In this document: positions 24,977 through 33,483 of the stretch, piece after piece
Position numbering within the stretch: the stretch's first letter is position 1
Layout of the letters: each line of letters begins with the position of its first letter
Assembly: GCA_947581635.1 (NCBI GenBank)
Contig: CANPVE010000018.1
Location: 1-40,219, forward strand
Direction: 5' to 3'
DNA: 40,219 bases
DNA from: an uncultured Clostridia bacterium
GTDB lineage: Bacteria; Bacillota; Clostridia; Oscillospirales; Acutalibacteraceae
The notes under the pieces: model-generated
Seen by the model: the letters and a program-made list of their open reading frames with translations, nothing else
Told to the model about the DNA's origin: nothing
Database searches by the model: none
Program-made: the position numbers and the translations under genes

Positions 24977-25864
24977 GTGAAGAATACCATTTTTACCGGT
25001 GCGGGCGTTGCGATCGTCACTCCTATGAACGATGACTGTTCTGTGAATTACGACGCTTATGCCGATTTGATTGAGTTCCAAATCGAAAACAAGGTTGACG
25101 CCATCATTTCCTGCGGAACCACCGGAGAATCTTCCACTCTGAGCGACGAAGAACACATCAACGTCATCAAGTTTGCTATTGAACAGACTGCGGGCAGAGT
25201 TCCCGTTATTGCCGGAACAGGAAGCAACGATACAAAGTATGCAATTGAGCTTTCCACCGAGGCCGAGGCATTGGGCGCAGACGGTTTGCTGCTGGTTACT
25301 CCGTATTATAACAAAACCTCACAGCGCGGTCTGATAGCGCATTTCAGCGCTATTGCCGACCGTGTAAAGACGTCAATAATTCTCTATAGCGTTCAGAGCA
25401 GAACAGGTGTAAACATTGCTCCCGAAACCGCTATGGCCCTTTCGAAGTGCGAAAATATAGTGGCAATCAAGGAAGCAAGCGGAAATATATCTCAGGTTGC
25501 CAAGATAAAGGCGCTTTGCGGCGATAATCTTGACATTTATTCGGGCAACGACGATCAGATCGTTCCCCTGCTGTCGCTCGGCGGAAAGGGTGTTATCTCG
25601 GTGCTTGCAAATGTGGCTCCCGAAGTCACCCACAATATCTGCCAACTTTACTTCGACGGCAAGGTTAAGGAGAGTGCTGAGCTTCAGCTCGAATATCTCG
25701 ATCTGTGCAACGATCTGTTTGTTGATGTCAACCCGATTCCTGTTAAGGAAGCACTTAATATGATGGGTATGAAGGCTGGTCCCTGCCGTATGCCTCTCTA
25801 CGAAATGACTGACGAGGCCAAGGGTAAGCTCGCCGCGACAATGGCTAAGCACGGACTTCTGTAA
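24977..25864 (+). CDS. dapA: 4-hydroxy-tetrahydrodipicolinate synthase
   Basis: 295 residues; GTG start at 24977 with GAAGGAA. Condenses pyruvate and aspartate semialdehyde, first lysine-specific step. TIM barrel; Schiff-base Lys165 in VAIKEASGN, T48/T49 of CGTTGES, Tyr111 of VTPYYNK, Tyr137. The usual YNVPxRTG motif after the catalytic Tyr reads YSVQSRTG here: Arg142 is kept but Asn and Pro are replaced. A possible -10 TATAAT at 24952-24957 suggests an extra promoter, though a -35 is not clear. Next in the pathway is dapB at 26476. Confidence 0.95.
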   Translation: MKNTIFTGAGVAIVTPMNDDCSVNYDAYADLIEFQIENKVDAIISCGTTGESSTLSDEEHINVIKFAIEQTAGRVPVIAGTGSNDTKYAIELSTEAEALGADGLLLVTPYYNKTSQRGLIAHFSAIADRVKTSIILYSVQSRTGVNIAPETAMALSKCENIVAIKEASGNISQVAKIKALCGDNLDIYSGNDDQIVPLLSLGGKGVISVLANVAPEVTHNICQLYFDGKVKESAELQLEYLDLCNDLFVDVNPIPVKEALNMMGMKAGPCRMPLYEMTDEAKGKLAATMAKHGLL

Positions 25865-25903
25865 TTCAGCGGAAGGTATTGCAGTATTTGAAATTTAAAA
25901 CTT

Positions 25904-25940
25904 TTTATGCTTTCGGTTGCAATCCCTCCGAAAGCATAAA
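25904..25940 (+). terminator. terminator-like hairpin after dapA
   Basis: TTTATGCTTTCGG (25904-25916) pairs with CCGAAAGCATAAA (25928-25940); a short ATTTT tail follows. Probably partial termination. Confidence 0.6.
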
Positions 25941-26004
25941 TTTTAATAAATAATTTTTCATTATATTGATAATTATAGTCACATCTAAAGGTCGGTGAAT
26001 CATT

Positions 26005-26424
26005 ATGAAATTTAATGGAAAGGTGTCATGGTGGTTTTACGCAACAATTATATTTGTCGCAGCGGTTATCTTACCGATTATTTTTGTCAGCGCCTTTATT
26101 GATACAAATGTTTTTTGTCTGATTATCTCTCTGTCGGTTTTCACTGCGGTGGAAGCTTTTGCGATTTCAATCGCGCTGCATAATTACGTGGAACTCCAAA
26201 AAGAAGAGTTAGTAGTTGTATTCGGGTTTATACGGAAACGGTTTCCATACCGTGACATAATCTCACTGTCATCTACCAACGATCCTTCATCTTCTCTCGC
26301 CGCATCTTTAGATCGAATCAGGATAAAAACAAAATGCAAATCTGACATTATGATATCTGTATATGATAAAGAAGGTTTTTTCAAACAAATGAAAATCTGC
26401 AATCCAAACATAATTATTATGTAA
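26005..26424 (+). CDS. membrane protein with bacterial PH-like domain
   Basis: 139 residues; ATG at 26005 preceded by AAAGGTCGG. Two TM segments (WWFYATIIFVAAVILPIIFV, FCLIISLSVFTAVEAFAISIAL) then a small beta domain (ELVVVFGFIRKRFPYRDIISL ... SLDRIRIKT) like the bPH_6/DUF1200 group, where PYxDI and LDRIxI are typical. It interrupts the dapA-dapB series, and has no visible link to lysine synthesis. Role unknown. Confidence 0.7.
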   Translation: MKFNGKVSWWFYATIIFVAAVILPIIFVSAFIDTNVFCLIISLSVFTAVEAFAISIALHNYVELQKEELVVVFGFIRKRFPYRDIISLSSTNDPSSSLAASLDRIRIKTKCKSDIMISVYDKEGFFKQMKICNPNIIIM

Positions 26425-26475
26425 ACTTCATTCAATAAATCACACAGACATAAATCTTGAAAGGACGTGTAAAAC

Positions 26476-27234
26476 ATGACAAAAATTATTCTTTGCGGCT
26501 GCAACGGCAAGATGGGCGCGGCTATCACGGGCATTGTGGGCGAACGCAGCGATTGTGAAATTGTGGCGGGCGTTGACATAAACACTGTGTCGATGAACGG
26601 CTATCAGGTGTATTCCAATATTGCCGATATTACCGAAACGGCCGACGTCATCGTGGATTTCTCAAATCCCGGAGCACTGGATTCTATCCTCGAAATTGCC
26701 GTTGATAGAAACATTCCCGCCGTACTTTGTACCACAGGCTATTCGGAAGGGCAGATATCTCAAATAAAGAATGCCTCTGAAAAGGTTGCGATTTTCCATT
26801 CCGGCAATATGTCGCTCGGCATAAACCTGCTCATTGCGCTTTCACGCAGGGCCGCCCAGGTTCTCGGCGACTCCTTTGACGTAGAGATAGTTGAAAAGCA
26901 CCACAACCGCAAACTGGACGCACCCAGCGGTACCGCGTTGATGATAGCGAACGCCATAAGCGAGGAACTGCCGTACGATTCCAGATATGAGTACGACCGT
27001 CACAGCGTGCGCAGAAAACGCGAGAAAAATGAGATAGGCATTCATTCCGTGCGCGGCGGCACGATAGTGGGTGAGCATGAGGTCATATTTGCGGGACACG
27101 ATGAGATTGTAACCATATCTCACTCCGCTCAATCCAGAGGCGTATTCGCTGCGGGTTCAATCAACGCGGCAATCTATATGTGCGGCAAGCCTGCGGGACT
27201 TTATGACATGAACGATGTTATTTCAGCGTCATAA
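26476..27234 (+). CDS. dapB: 4-hydroxy-tetrahydrodipicolinate reductase
   Basis: 252 residues; ATG at 26476 with GAAAGGACG. NAD(P)H-dependent second lysine/DAP step. Rossmann loop ILCGCNGKMG at the N-terminus, catalytic segment EKHHNRKLDAPSGTA (H142, H143, K146), C-terminal HSAQSRGVFAAGS. Normal length. Follows dapA with one gene between; it ends at a terminator shared with the convergent rqcP. Confidence 0.97.
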   Translation: MTKIILCGCNGKMGAAITGIVGERSDCEIVAGVDINTVSMNGYQVYSNIADITETADVIVDFSNPGALDSILEIAVDRNIPAVLCTTGYSEGQISQIKNASEKVAIFHSGNMSLGINLLIALSRRAAQVLGDSFDVEIVEKHHNRKLDAPSGTALMIANAISEELPYDSRYEYDRHSVRRKREKNEIGIHSVRGGTIVGEHEVIFAGHDEIVTISHSAQSRGVFAAGSINAAIYMCGKPAGLYDMNDVISAS

Positions 27235-27259
27235 TTTTAAAAATATCACAGTGGAAAAT

Positions 27260-27307
27260 AAAAAATCGGCTGCATTGCAATTGATTTTGCTTTGCGGCCG
27301 ATTTTTT
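27260..27307. terminator. bidirectional terminator between dapB and rqcP
   Basis: AAAAAATCGGC (27260-27270) pairs with GCCGATTTTTT (27297-27307); A- and T-runs serve both convergent genes. Confidence 0.85.
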
Positions 27308-27340
27308 GTACCCTTTAAATTTGCAATCGCTGTCAAAAAA

Positions 27341-27583
27341 TCAGTTGACAGCTTCAAACAGTCTGTCGGCGTTTTCCTTTGTGGTGTATTCGCTCACTTC
27401 GAGTACACGTATTTTGATTGAACGCGCACCGAGCGAAACCTCGATTATATCACCCACCTTCACATCGTAAGAAGCGCGCGCGGGCTTGCCGTTTACTGTT
27501 ACACGTCCTGCATCGCAAGCCTCATTGGCGACAGTACGGCGCTTTATTATTCTGGAAACCTTAAGATATTTGTCAAGTCTCAA
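27341..27583 (-). CDS. rqcP: S4-domain ribosome-associated protein RqcP (YabO/Hsp15 type)
   Basis: 80 residues; TTG start at 27583 with GGGGGGA six bases upstream. S4 RNA-binding domain: MRLDKYLKVSRIIKRRTVANEACDAGRVTVNG, then KVGDIIEVSLG. In Bacillus this protein binds the 50S subunit and helps RqcH add C-terminal alanine tails to stalled chains. Single gene, convergent to dapB. Confidence 0.9.
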   Translation of the reverse strand: MRLDKYLKVSRIIKRRTVANEACDAGRVTVNGKPARASYDVKVGDIIEVSLGARSIKIRVLEVSEYTTKENADRLFEAVN

Positions 27584-27671
27584 ATAAATCCCCCCTCATT
27601 TTTTATTTAAAGCTATCATAGCACGAATGGAATGTATTTGCAAGATATTTTAAATTTGAATCACAGCGTCG

Positions 27672-27776
27672 GCACTTACTTTTTGCAGTCAAAAAAACGG
27701 TCAAAATTTGGTGAGAATGGTTACTTATCTCGTGTTCGACAAAGCCAATCTTAATTCTTACTGCATTTTGCCCGCT
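27672..27776. repeat. dispersed intergenic repeat, copy B
   Basis: Counterpart of 23095-23200, same orientation, lying just upstream of the tgt promoter. Confidence 0.55.
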
Positions 27777-27798
27777 ACAGAATGCCGCACATTAAGTA

Positions 27799-27827
27799 TT
27801 GACATCACATTCACAATCTATTATAAT
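27799..27827 (+). promoter_or_regulatory. consensus promoter of tgt
   Basis: TTGACA (27799-27804), 17-base spacer, TATAAT (27822-27827). A leader of about 190 bases follows before the start codon; I see no riboswitch class in it. Confidence 0.85.
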
Positions 27828-28027
27828 CTTAACGGTTTATATATAAATAACTGCATTGCCATGCAATATTCACAAACATGGACATTGACGCGAATATAGA
27901 AACCTGAGCGGGAATTCGCGAGCATTGATTTTAAACCGATAGCGCAGGTATTTTGCACTTGCGCTGTTCTTTTGTCCGGTAAACATTTGTGGAAAAAGTA
28001 AATCCAAAATCCGAGGAGGATAAAGCT

Positions 28028-29158
28028 TTGTATAAATTGATCAAGCAGGAGGGGCGAGCACGTCTGGGAGATTTCCAGACTGTACATGGCACAGTGCATA
28101 TGCCCGCATTCATGAATGTGGCCACAACCGGTGCAATCCGCGGGGCTGTGTCAGCATACGACCTCAAGGAGCTGCACTGCCAAGTGCAATTGTGCAACAC
28201 ATATCACTTACATTTGCGCCCCGGTGACAATAATGTTCACGCACTCGGCGGACTGCACAAATTCACCGGCTGGGACGCGCCCATTTTGACCGACAGCGGC
28301 GGATTTCAGGTATTTTCGCTCTCTCAGCTTCGTAAAATCACAGAAGAGGGAGTAAATTTCCGCTCACACATTGACGGGCACAGAATATTCATGGGGCCTG
28401 AGGAGAGTATGCGTATTCAATCCAACCTCGCCTCCACTATAGCTATGGCATTCGACGAATGCATAGAGAATCCCTCCCCGCGTGAATACGTACGGCAGAG
28501 CACAGCTCGTACTGTACGCTGGCTCATACGCTGCAAGGCGGAACTGGACAGGCTCAATTCGCTGGACACGACTATAAATAAGAATCAAATGCTCTTCGGA
28601 ATAAATCAGGGCGGCACATATAAGGATATCCGCATTGACAATATGAAGGAGATCGCGCAGGTAAATTTAGACGGCTATGCAATAGGTGGGCTTGCTGTTG
28701 GCGAACCCGCCGAAGTCATGTATGAGATAATCGAGACAGTAGAGCCATTCATGCCCGCTGACAAGCCTCGCTACCTTATGGGAGTGGGTACTCCTGTGAA
28801 CATATTGGAGGGAGTATATCGAGGAATTGACCTTTTCGACTGCGTGATGCCAAGCCGAAATGCCCGCCACGGACATATTTTTACATCTGAAGGCGTAATC
28901 AATATGAATAACACCAAATACAAGCTGGACGAACGCCCTCTGGATTCCAAGTGCGACTGTCCCACCTGCCGCAGACATTCCCGAGCTTACCTGCATCATC
29001 TCTTCAAAAGCGGCGAGATGCTAGCCATGCGTCTGGCGGTAATGCATAATTTGTATTTTTATAATACCCTCATGGAGAAAATCCGCGCCGCGCTCACCGA
29101 GGGACGATATGAAGAGTTTTATCGTGAGCAGAGGGAAATACTTGGCAAGAGAATTTAA
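28028..29158 (+). CDS. tgt: tRNA-guanine transglycosylase
   Basis: 376 residues from a TTG at 28028, chosen for the strong GAGGAGG eight bases upstream; an in-frame GTG at 27989 would add 13 polar residues. Exchanges the wobble guanine of GUN tRNAs for preQ1. Active-site Asp89 in TDSGGFQVFS, nucleophile Asp271 in LFDCVMPSRNARHG, zinc ligands C309, C311, C314, H340 (CDCPTC ... H). QINQGG appears as GINQGG. Numbering agrees closely with E. coli Tgt. Supplies the substrate for QueA (21542). Confidence 0.97.
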   Translation: MYKLIKQEGRARLGDFQTVHGTVHMPAFMNVATTGAIRGAVSAYDLKELHCQVQLCNTYHLHLRPGDNNVHALGGLHKFTGWDAPILTDSGGFQVFSLSQLRKITEEGVNFRSHIDGHRIFMGPEESMRIQSNLASTIAMAFDECIENPSPREYVRQSTARTVRWLIRCKAELDRLNSLDTTINKNQMLFGINQGGTYKDIRIDNMKEIAQVNLDGYAIGGLAVGEPAEVMYEIIETVEPFMPADKPRYLMGVGTPVNILEGVYRGIDLFDCVMPSRNARHGHIFTSEGVINMNNTKYKLDERPLDSKCDCPTCRRHSRAYLHHLFKSGEMLAMRLAVMHNLYFYNTLMEKIRAALTEGRYEEFYREQREILGKRI

Positions 29159-29193
29159 TTTATCACAAATGATATTAAATAAGGAATGATTAG

Positions 29194-29685
29194 ATGGCAA
29201 AAAGCAAAGATACCAAAACAAACGCCATGCGAATACTCGACAGCATGAAGATTAATTACGAGATTAAAACATATGAATGCAAGGAATTTGTGGACGGCAT
29301 ACAAATCGCAGATATGTTGGGGCTGCCGCATGAAATCGTGTATAAAACACTTGTCACACAGGGATCTGACAAGCAATATTTTGTTTTTGTGATACCGATA
29401 GAAGCGGAATTGGATATGAAAAAGGCCGCAAAATCTGTGGGAGAAAAATCTGTCGCAATGCTCCATGTCAAGGACATCAAGGCCGTGACAGGCTACATTC
29501 GCGGCGGCTGCACGGCTATAGGCATGAAGAAGCAGTATGTGACACGCATAGATTCTTCCGCGCAGGCGCTTGATTCAATGATAGTGAGCGGAGGCAGACT
29601 TGGGACGCAGCTTCGTCTCACTCCGAGCGACCTATGCGAGGCGTGCAAAGGTGAATTTGCCGATATAATAAGGGATCAGCAATAA
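29194..29685 (+). CDS. ybaK: Cys-tRNA(Pro)/Cys-tRNA(Cys) deacylase, YbaK/EbsC
   Basis: 163 residues; ATG at 29194 with AAGGAATG. Removes cysteine wrongly charged on tRNA-Pro. Motifs: SKDTKTNAMRILD, the strand KTLVTQGSDKQYFVFVIPIEAELDMKKAAK with the conserved Lys-Thr, and GYIRGGCTAIG. The family's usual GYVRGGCSP is slightly altered. Follows tgt at 35 bases, probably co-transcribed. Confidence 0.92.
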   Translation: MAKSKDTKTNAMRILDSMKINYEIKTYECKEFVDGIQIADMLGLPHEIVYKTLVTQGSDKQYFVFVIPIEAELDMKKAAKSVGEKSVAMLHVKDIKAVTGYIRGGCTAIGMKKQYVTRIDSSAQALDSMIVSGGRLGTQLRLTPSDLCEACKGEFADIIRDQQ

Positions 29686-29874
29686 CATCAGAGTGAATAA
29701 CAACGCAGTTATACGCTCACCGTCGCGCCGAACTTGTCCGACTATTTGCCCGGATTGCTATAAACACGGGATATAACAAGATGTTAGGAACACGTCGCAG
29801 GAAAAATAGTAATTATTGATAAGTTACATGAAATACATCAATAAATACTGCAATTAATTTTAGGGAAAAATATA

Positions 29875-30002
29875 TTGACAACGTGGTTAAATGATGTTAT
29901 AACAATATTTAAAATTATACTATGCTAATAATAATCAGGTTGCTATCATAAGATATTACATCGCAAGGCTATAATACCCTGTTCACATACGAACAGGGTA
30001 TT
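29875..30002 (+). ncRNA. possible small transcript: promoter plus perfect hairpin
   Basis: TTGACA (29875-29880), 17-base spacer, TATAAC (29898-29903), then about 70 bases without a good reading frame and a perfect 12-bp stem AATACCCTGTTC/GAACAGGGTATT (29973-30002) with a 6-base loop. The T-run after the stem is poor. The rest of the gap 29686-30160 shows no gene. Confidence 0.35.
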
Positions 30003-30160
30003 AGCTTTATATACTGTAAATGTAAAGAAAAGTTAGAATGAGATGAAATATCGAATCGGGCTTAATATTGGTATATCTTCTGTTGGCAGCGGCATGATGA
30101 TGCTTGGCTTTCCTTTGTGCATTTTAACGAATCTCTTGCTTTCATTCTCATTTATAGATA

Positions 30161-30189
30161 TTGAATAATTTGGCATTGTATGGTATTAT
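30161..30189 (+). promoter_or_regulatory. promoter of the membrane LuxR gene
   Basis: TTGAAT (30161-30166), 17-base spacer, TATTAT (30184-30189), about 38 bases before the start. Confidence 0.6.
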
Positions 30190-30227
30190 GAAAAGTGTGA
30201 ATTGCTCTTTTAGGGAGTTGTGAGATT

Positions 30228-31655
30228 ATGATTAAAAATATTAATGTAAATTCAATCCACGGTATGTTTTGTATGGGTGGGTTTGTCGGGTGGTATCTCA
30301 CTGTGATGTACATTTGTGAGAAAAGTCTGGAAATATACGGCACATCGGCGCTGTTTTCCGGAATGAACATTATATTTGGTGTAGCGCTGTTGGCAGTGCT
30401 GGGAGTAATGCTCATATTGATGTTCCATTTTGACTTTGAGGGATTGCTGGGTCACAGATATTTCCGTGCGGTTCCTGCTCTGCTGATGGCAGAGAGCGGC
30501 ATAGCGCTGGCCTTTACCAATGCTGATTCATTTGGAGTGTATGCGGTCATAACCGGCATATGCGCCGCGTTTGGTGTTATGGCGGTGTTTTCTTCTCTGA
30601 TGAATGTCAGGGTAAGTCACAGACTTTTCGCTGCGGGCATTGGCACGGCTATAGGCGGCTGCGTGCGACTTGTGGATCAGCTTATCTACTCCCACACCGA
30701 CATGACGCGAGGCATATACGTCCTCGCGGCGGCTGCGGGAATACTGGCCATGCTTACGGTGCGTTCGTCCGGCTTTTCCAAGGAACAAATGCCGATAATC
30801 AGTTACTCTGAGGCGTCTCATAAAGTCTTGTTGCACAACATTCCGTCAGCCTACATGATTCTGTTTATTGCGGCTGGAATGTATTATTTCTGTCTCGGCA
30901 GGATATCGGCGCTTGGACAGCAACTCAGCCCGTCTATCTTCAATTCATATGAAATCTTTGCCTACATTCCCTACATTTTGGCGGCCTCTGTAATCGGTAT
31001 TTTCATAAAATTCCACAATGTCACCCCAATATTCGTATTCGGTATGTGCTTTATGAGCTATTCGGGAATAATGATAAATCTCCCCTACTTCTCGACTGCC
31101 GAGAATGCTGTTTACCTTGTATGTCGCTTTATGGGACAAGCGTGCTTTGAAATATTCGTCTATATGTTCATAATGGATTTTGCCATGGACAGGCAACATC
31201 CGCTTTTCTATGCGATATTCGGGTATTCCTGCGTCACGGGAGCTCAGCTTGCCGCAAATGTGTTTAATTACTTCATACCGACGCAAAACAAAATATTGAT
31301 AATTTTATCACTTGCCTTTCTGATTGTGATAGCCGCACCAGTGATATATTCCCTTTTGAAAAGATACGGACTTACTCAAGAGAGCTTCGATCTGCGCAGC
31401 GCACTTTGCGATGCCATTGCCAAAAAATCCGAGGAACTGGCGCTGAGTGACCGCGAGAAATACATACTCGAATTGGTAGTGCTTGACGGATACACCCTAG
31501 CGCAGCTTCCTGACAAGATGATGCTGTCGCGCAATACCGTGCGGGCACAGAGCCGCACTCTCCTCCAAAAACTCGGCCTCGAAGATCTCTCCGATCTCAC
31601 GGAATACTTTATGGCAATCGAGGCAAATAATCATACAAATTCGGCGAGGCAATAA
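30228..31655 (+). CDS. membrane-embedded LuxR-type regulator, about 12 TM
   Basis: 475 residues; ATG at 30228 with AGGGAG upstream. Residues 1-385 form about twelve hydrophobic helices in an MFS-like pattern (MFCMGGFVGWYLTVMYIC, IIFGVALLAVLGVMLILMF, ILFIAAGMYYFCL, FAYIPYILAASVIGIF, ILIILSLAFLIVIAAPVIYSL). Residues about 405-475 are a LuxR/GerE helix-turn-helix (LSDREKYILELVVLDGY, LSRNTVRAQSRTLLQKLGL). This one-component membrane sensor design is best known from Eggerthella-type actinobacteria; here it stands in a Firmicute-like setting. Ligand and targets unknown; no enzyme gene is directly beside it. Confidence 0.88.
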   Translation: MIKNINVNSIHGMFCMGGFVGWYLTVMYICEKSLEIYGTSALFSGMNIIFGVALLAVLGVMLILMFHFDFEGLLGHRYFRAVPALLMAESGIALAFTNADSFGVYAVITGICAAFGVMAVFSSLMNVRVSHRLFAAGIGTAIGGCVRLVDQLIYSHTDMTRGIYVLAAAAGILAMLTVRSSGFSKEQMPIISYSEASHKVLLHNIPSAYMILFIAAGMYYFCLGRISALGQQLSPSIFNSYEIFAYIPYILAASVIGIFIKFHNVTPIFVFGMCFMSYSGIMINLPYFSTAENAVYLVCRFMGQACFEIFVYMFIMDFAMDRQHPLFYAIFGYSCVTGAQLAANVFNYFIPTQNKILIILSLAFLIVIAAPVIYSLLKRYGLTQESFDLRSALCDAIAKKSEELALSDREKYILELVVLDGYTLAQLPDKMMLSRNTVRAQSRTLLQKLGLEDLSDLTEYFMAIEANNHTNSARQ

Positions 31656-31684
31656 TACATCGCTGAGGTGTCAGATTAAAATAA

Positions 31685-32011
31685 GAAATAAAACTTATTA
31701 TAGTATCTGTAATAATACTAATAATCCTATTAGTTGGATGTTATTTTATTGGTAGTGTTTTTGTTAAAAGAACTGACATGAGTTTATCTGATTTTTCTGT
31801 ATCAAAAGGCGGAGCAGAGATTACTCTTAATACAACCATTTGTTCTTCTATGGGATTTATTGGTGGTCTCAACAGTGAATTAGGTGCTAAAAGTAAACAC
31901 ATATTAGAATTAGATAAAGATGATATTGAAATATATTTTAACCGCGCAGACGGTGGTTATGAACTTATTTGGCAAAAAGATAAAGTGACAGGTGAATGGG
32001 TAAGACCATAA
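31685..32011 (+). CDS. small one-TM protein without a normal start codon
   Basis: The first ATG is at 31778 (77 residues: SLSDFSVSKGGAEITLNTTIC...), but the same frame is open back to a TAA at 31682 and codes for a clear membrane anchor in front of it (LIIVSVIILIILLVGCYFIGSVFVK). No ATG, GTG or TTG lies in that stretch. Either the start was lost by mutation (pseudogene), or a rare ATA/ATT start is used, or only the soluble part is made. The domain is beta-rich (DIEIYFNRADGGYELIWQKD) and of unknown function. AT-rich relative to its neighbours. Confidence 0.5.
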   Translation, partial: EIKLIIVSVIILIILLVGCYFIGSVFVKRTDMSLSDFSVSKGGAEITLNTTICSSMGFIGGLNSELGAKSKHILELDKDDIEIYFNRADGGYELIWQKDKVTGEWVRP

Positions 32012-32120
32012 AGTAAGAATTAACCTACATACTTCAAACTTATTAAAGTGTGTAGGTATAAAAATCAATATATTAGGCTAATCACAGCTAATTATTTAAA
32101 TTAAAGCAGAATAAAAAATT

Positions 32121-32168
32121 AAAACACTCATCTAATTCGACTTAGCTGCCGAATCAGATGAGTGTTTG
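32121..32168 (-). terminator. terminator of oadB
   Basis: AAACACTCATCT (32122-32133) and ATTCG pair with CGAAT and AGATGAGTGTTT (32156-32167); T-rich sequence follows on the minus strand. Confidence 0.8.
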
Positions 32169-32189
32169 ATTTTAAATTTTATTTTGCAA

Positions 32190-33440
32190 TTACTTAAGTA
32201 CTGCGAGGAGAACACCTGCGGCCACCGCCGAGCCTATAACGCCTGCGACATTTGGACCAAGTGCATGCATGAGTAGATAGTTGCTCGGGTTAGATTCCTG
32301 ACCGACTTTCTGCGATACGCGAGCCGCCATTGGAACGGCCGAGACACCCGCCGAGCCGATAAGGGGATTGACCTTGCCGCCTGTGAAAATATACATTAGC
32401 TTTCCAAAGATTACGCCAAATGCAGTGCCGAGGCAGAATGCGGCGAGACCGAGGAAGATTATGAGCAAAGTCTCCTTGGTGAGGAATACCTCAGCCCTGG
32501 CAGTAGCGCCAACGGTAATACCGAGGAATATTGTAATTATATTCATCAGTTCGTTCTGAGCAGCATCGGATATCCTCTTGACAACTCCGCTCTCACGCAT
32601 GAGATTGCCCAGCATGAGCATACCAACCAGCGGTGCCGCAGACGGCAGAAGCAAGGCTACAACCACAGTCACAATTATCGGAAACATTATTTTTTCCGTT
32701 TTAGAGACAGTGCGAAGTTGCTGCATAACCACTGCACGCTCTTTCTTGGTGGTAAGCAGGCGCATTATCGGAGGCTGAATTATAGGCACCAGCGCCATGT
32801 AGCTATAAGCGGCCACAGCAATCGGGCCCAAATATTCGGCAGCCAGTTTTGAAGTAACGTAAATAGCCGTGGGTCCGTCCGCACCGCCGATGATCGCAAT
32901 AGCGCCGGCCACTTTTGCGGGAAATCCGAGAAGTATCGCACCGCAGAAGGTGAAGAATATACCTATCTGAGCGGCGGCGCCGAGAATGAAGCTCTTCGGA
33001 TTCGCAAGCAGAGGCCCGAAATCGGACATTGCACCTATTCCGAGGAAGATCAAAGGAGGATAGATTCCCAGTTTGACGCCCAAATAAAGATAATAAAGCA
33101 GACCTCCCTGGTGTGCCACCTCGACGTATGTATTGCCGTCTGGCATCACCAGTTGTGAGTATTTGGCAATCTCGGTAGCATCCGCTTGAGCTTTAGGCAC
33201 CAGTTCCGTTGTGGGAACATCCATAACTCCGGACAGCGGCAGATTCACAAGCAGCATACCAAAAGCTATCGGAAGCAGAAGCAGAGGCTCAAACTGCTTG
33301 CCAATCGCAAGATAGAGCAGAAAACAGGCAACGGCTATCATAATTGCATTTTTCCAGCCGCCGTCCGCAAAGAGAAATAACAGACCGGATTCATTGAGAA
33401 TGCTCACAATTGAATCCCATATGGAGGACAAAATCTCCAT
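32190..33440 (-). CDS. oadB: Na+-transporting carboxylic acid decarboxylase, beta subunit
   Basis: 416 residues; ATG at 33440 with AAAGGTGG. Membrane subunit that decarboxylates carboxybiotin and pumps Na+ out. Diagnostic segments: GAMSDFGPLLANPKSF, AIIGGADGPTAIYV with the functional Asp, GNLMRESGVV, NPLIGSAGVSAVPMAARV and MHALGPNVAGVIGSAVAAG. About ten TM helices. Oxaloacetate, methylmalonyl-CoA and glutaconyl-CoA enzymes share this subunit, so the substrate is open. The gamma subunit lies 43 bases upstream; carboxyltransferase and biotin carrier are not in the window. Confidence 0.95.
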   Translation of the reverse strand: MEILSSIWDSIVSILNESGLLFLFADGGWKNAIMIAVACFLLYLAIGKQFEPLLLLPIAFGMLLVNLPLSGVMDVPTTELVPKAQADATEIAKYSQLVMPDGNTYVEVAHQGGLLYYLYLGVKLGIYPPLIFLGIGAMSDFGPLLANPKSFILGAAAQIGIFFTFCGAILLGFPAKVAGAIAIIGGADGPTAIYVTSKLAAEYLGPIAVAAYSYMALVPIIQPPIMRLLTTKKERAVVMQQLRTVSKTEKIMFPIIVTVVVALLLPSAAPLVGMLMLGNLMRESGVVKRISDAAQNELMNIITIFLGITVGATARAEVFLTKETLLIIFLGLAAFCLGTAFGVIFGKLMYIFTGGKVNPLIGSAGVSAVPMAARVSQKVGQESNPSNYLLMHALGPNVAGVIGSAVAAGVLLAVLK

Positions 33441-33483
33441 ACATTAACCACCTTTCAGAAACATGGATTTTTTTAACCGTGCG

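Noticed and set aside
32030..32062. Terminator after the small TM protein
   Set aside because: A stem CCTACA.ACTT/AAGTGTGTAGG exists, but no T-run follows on the plus strand.
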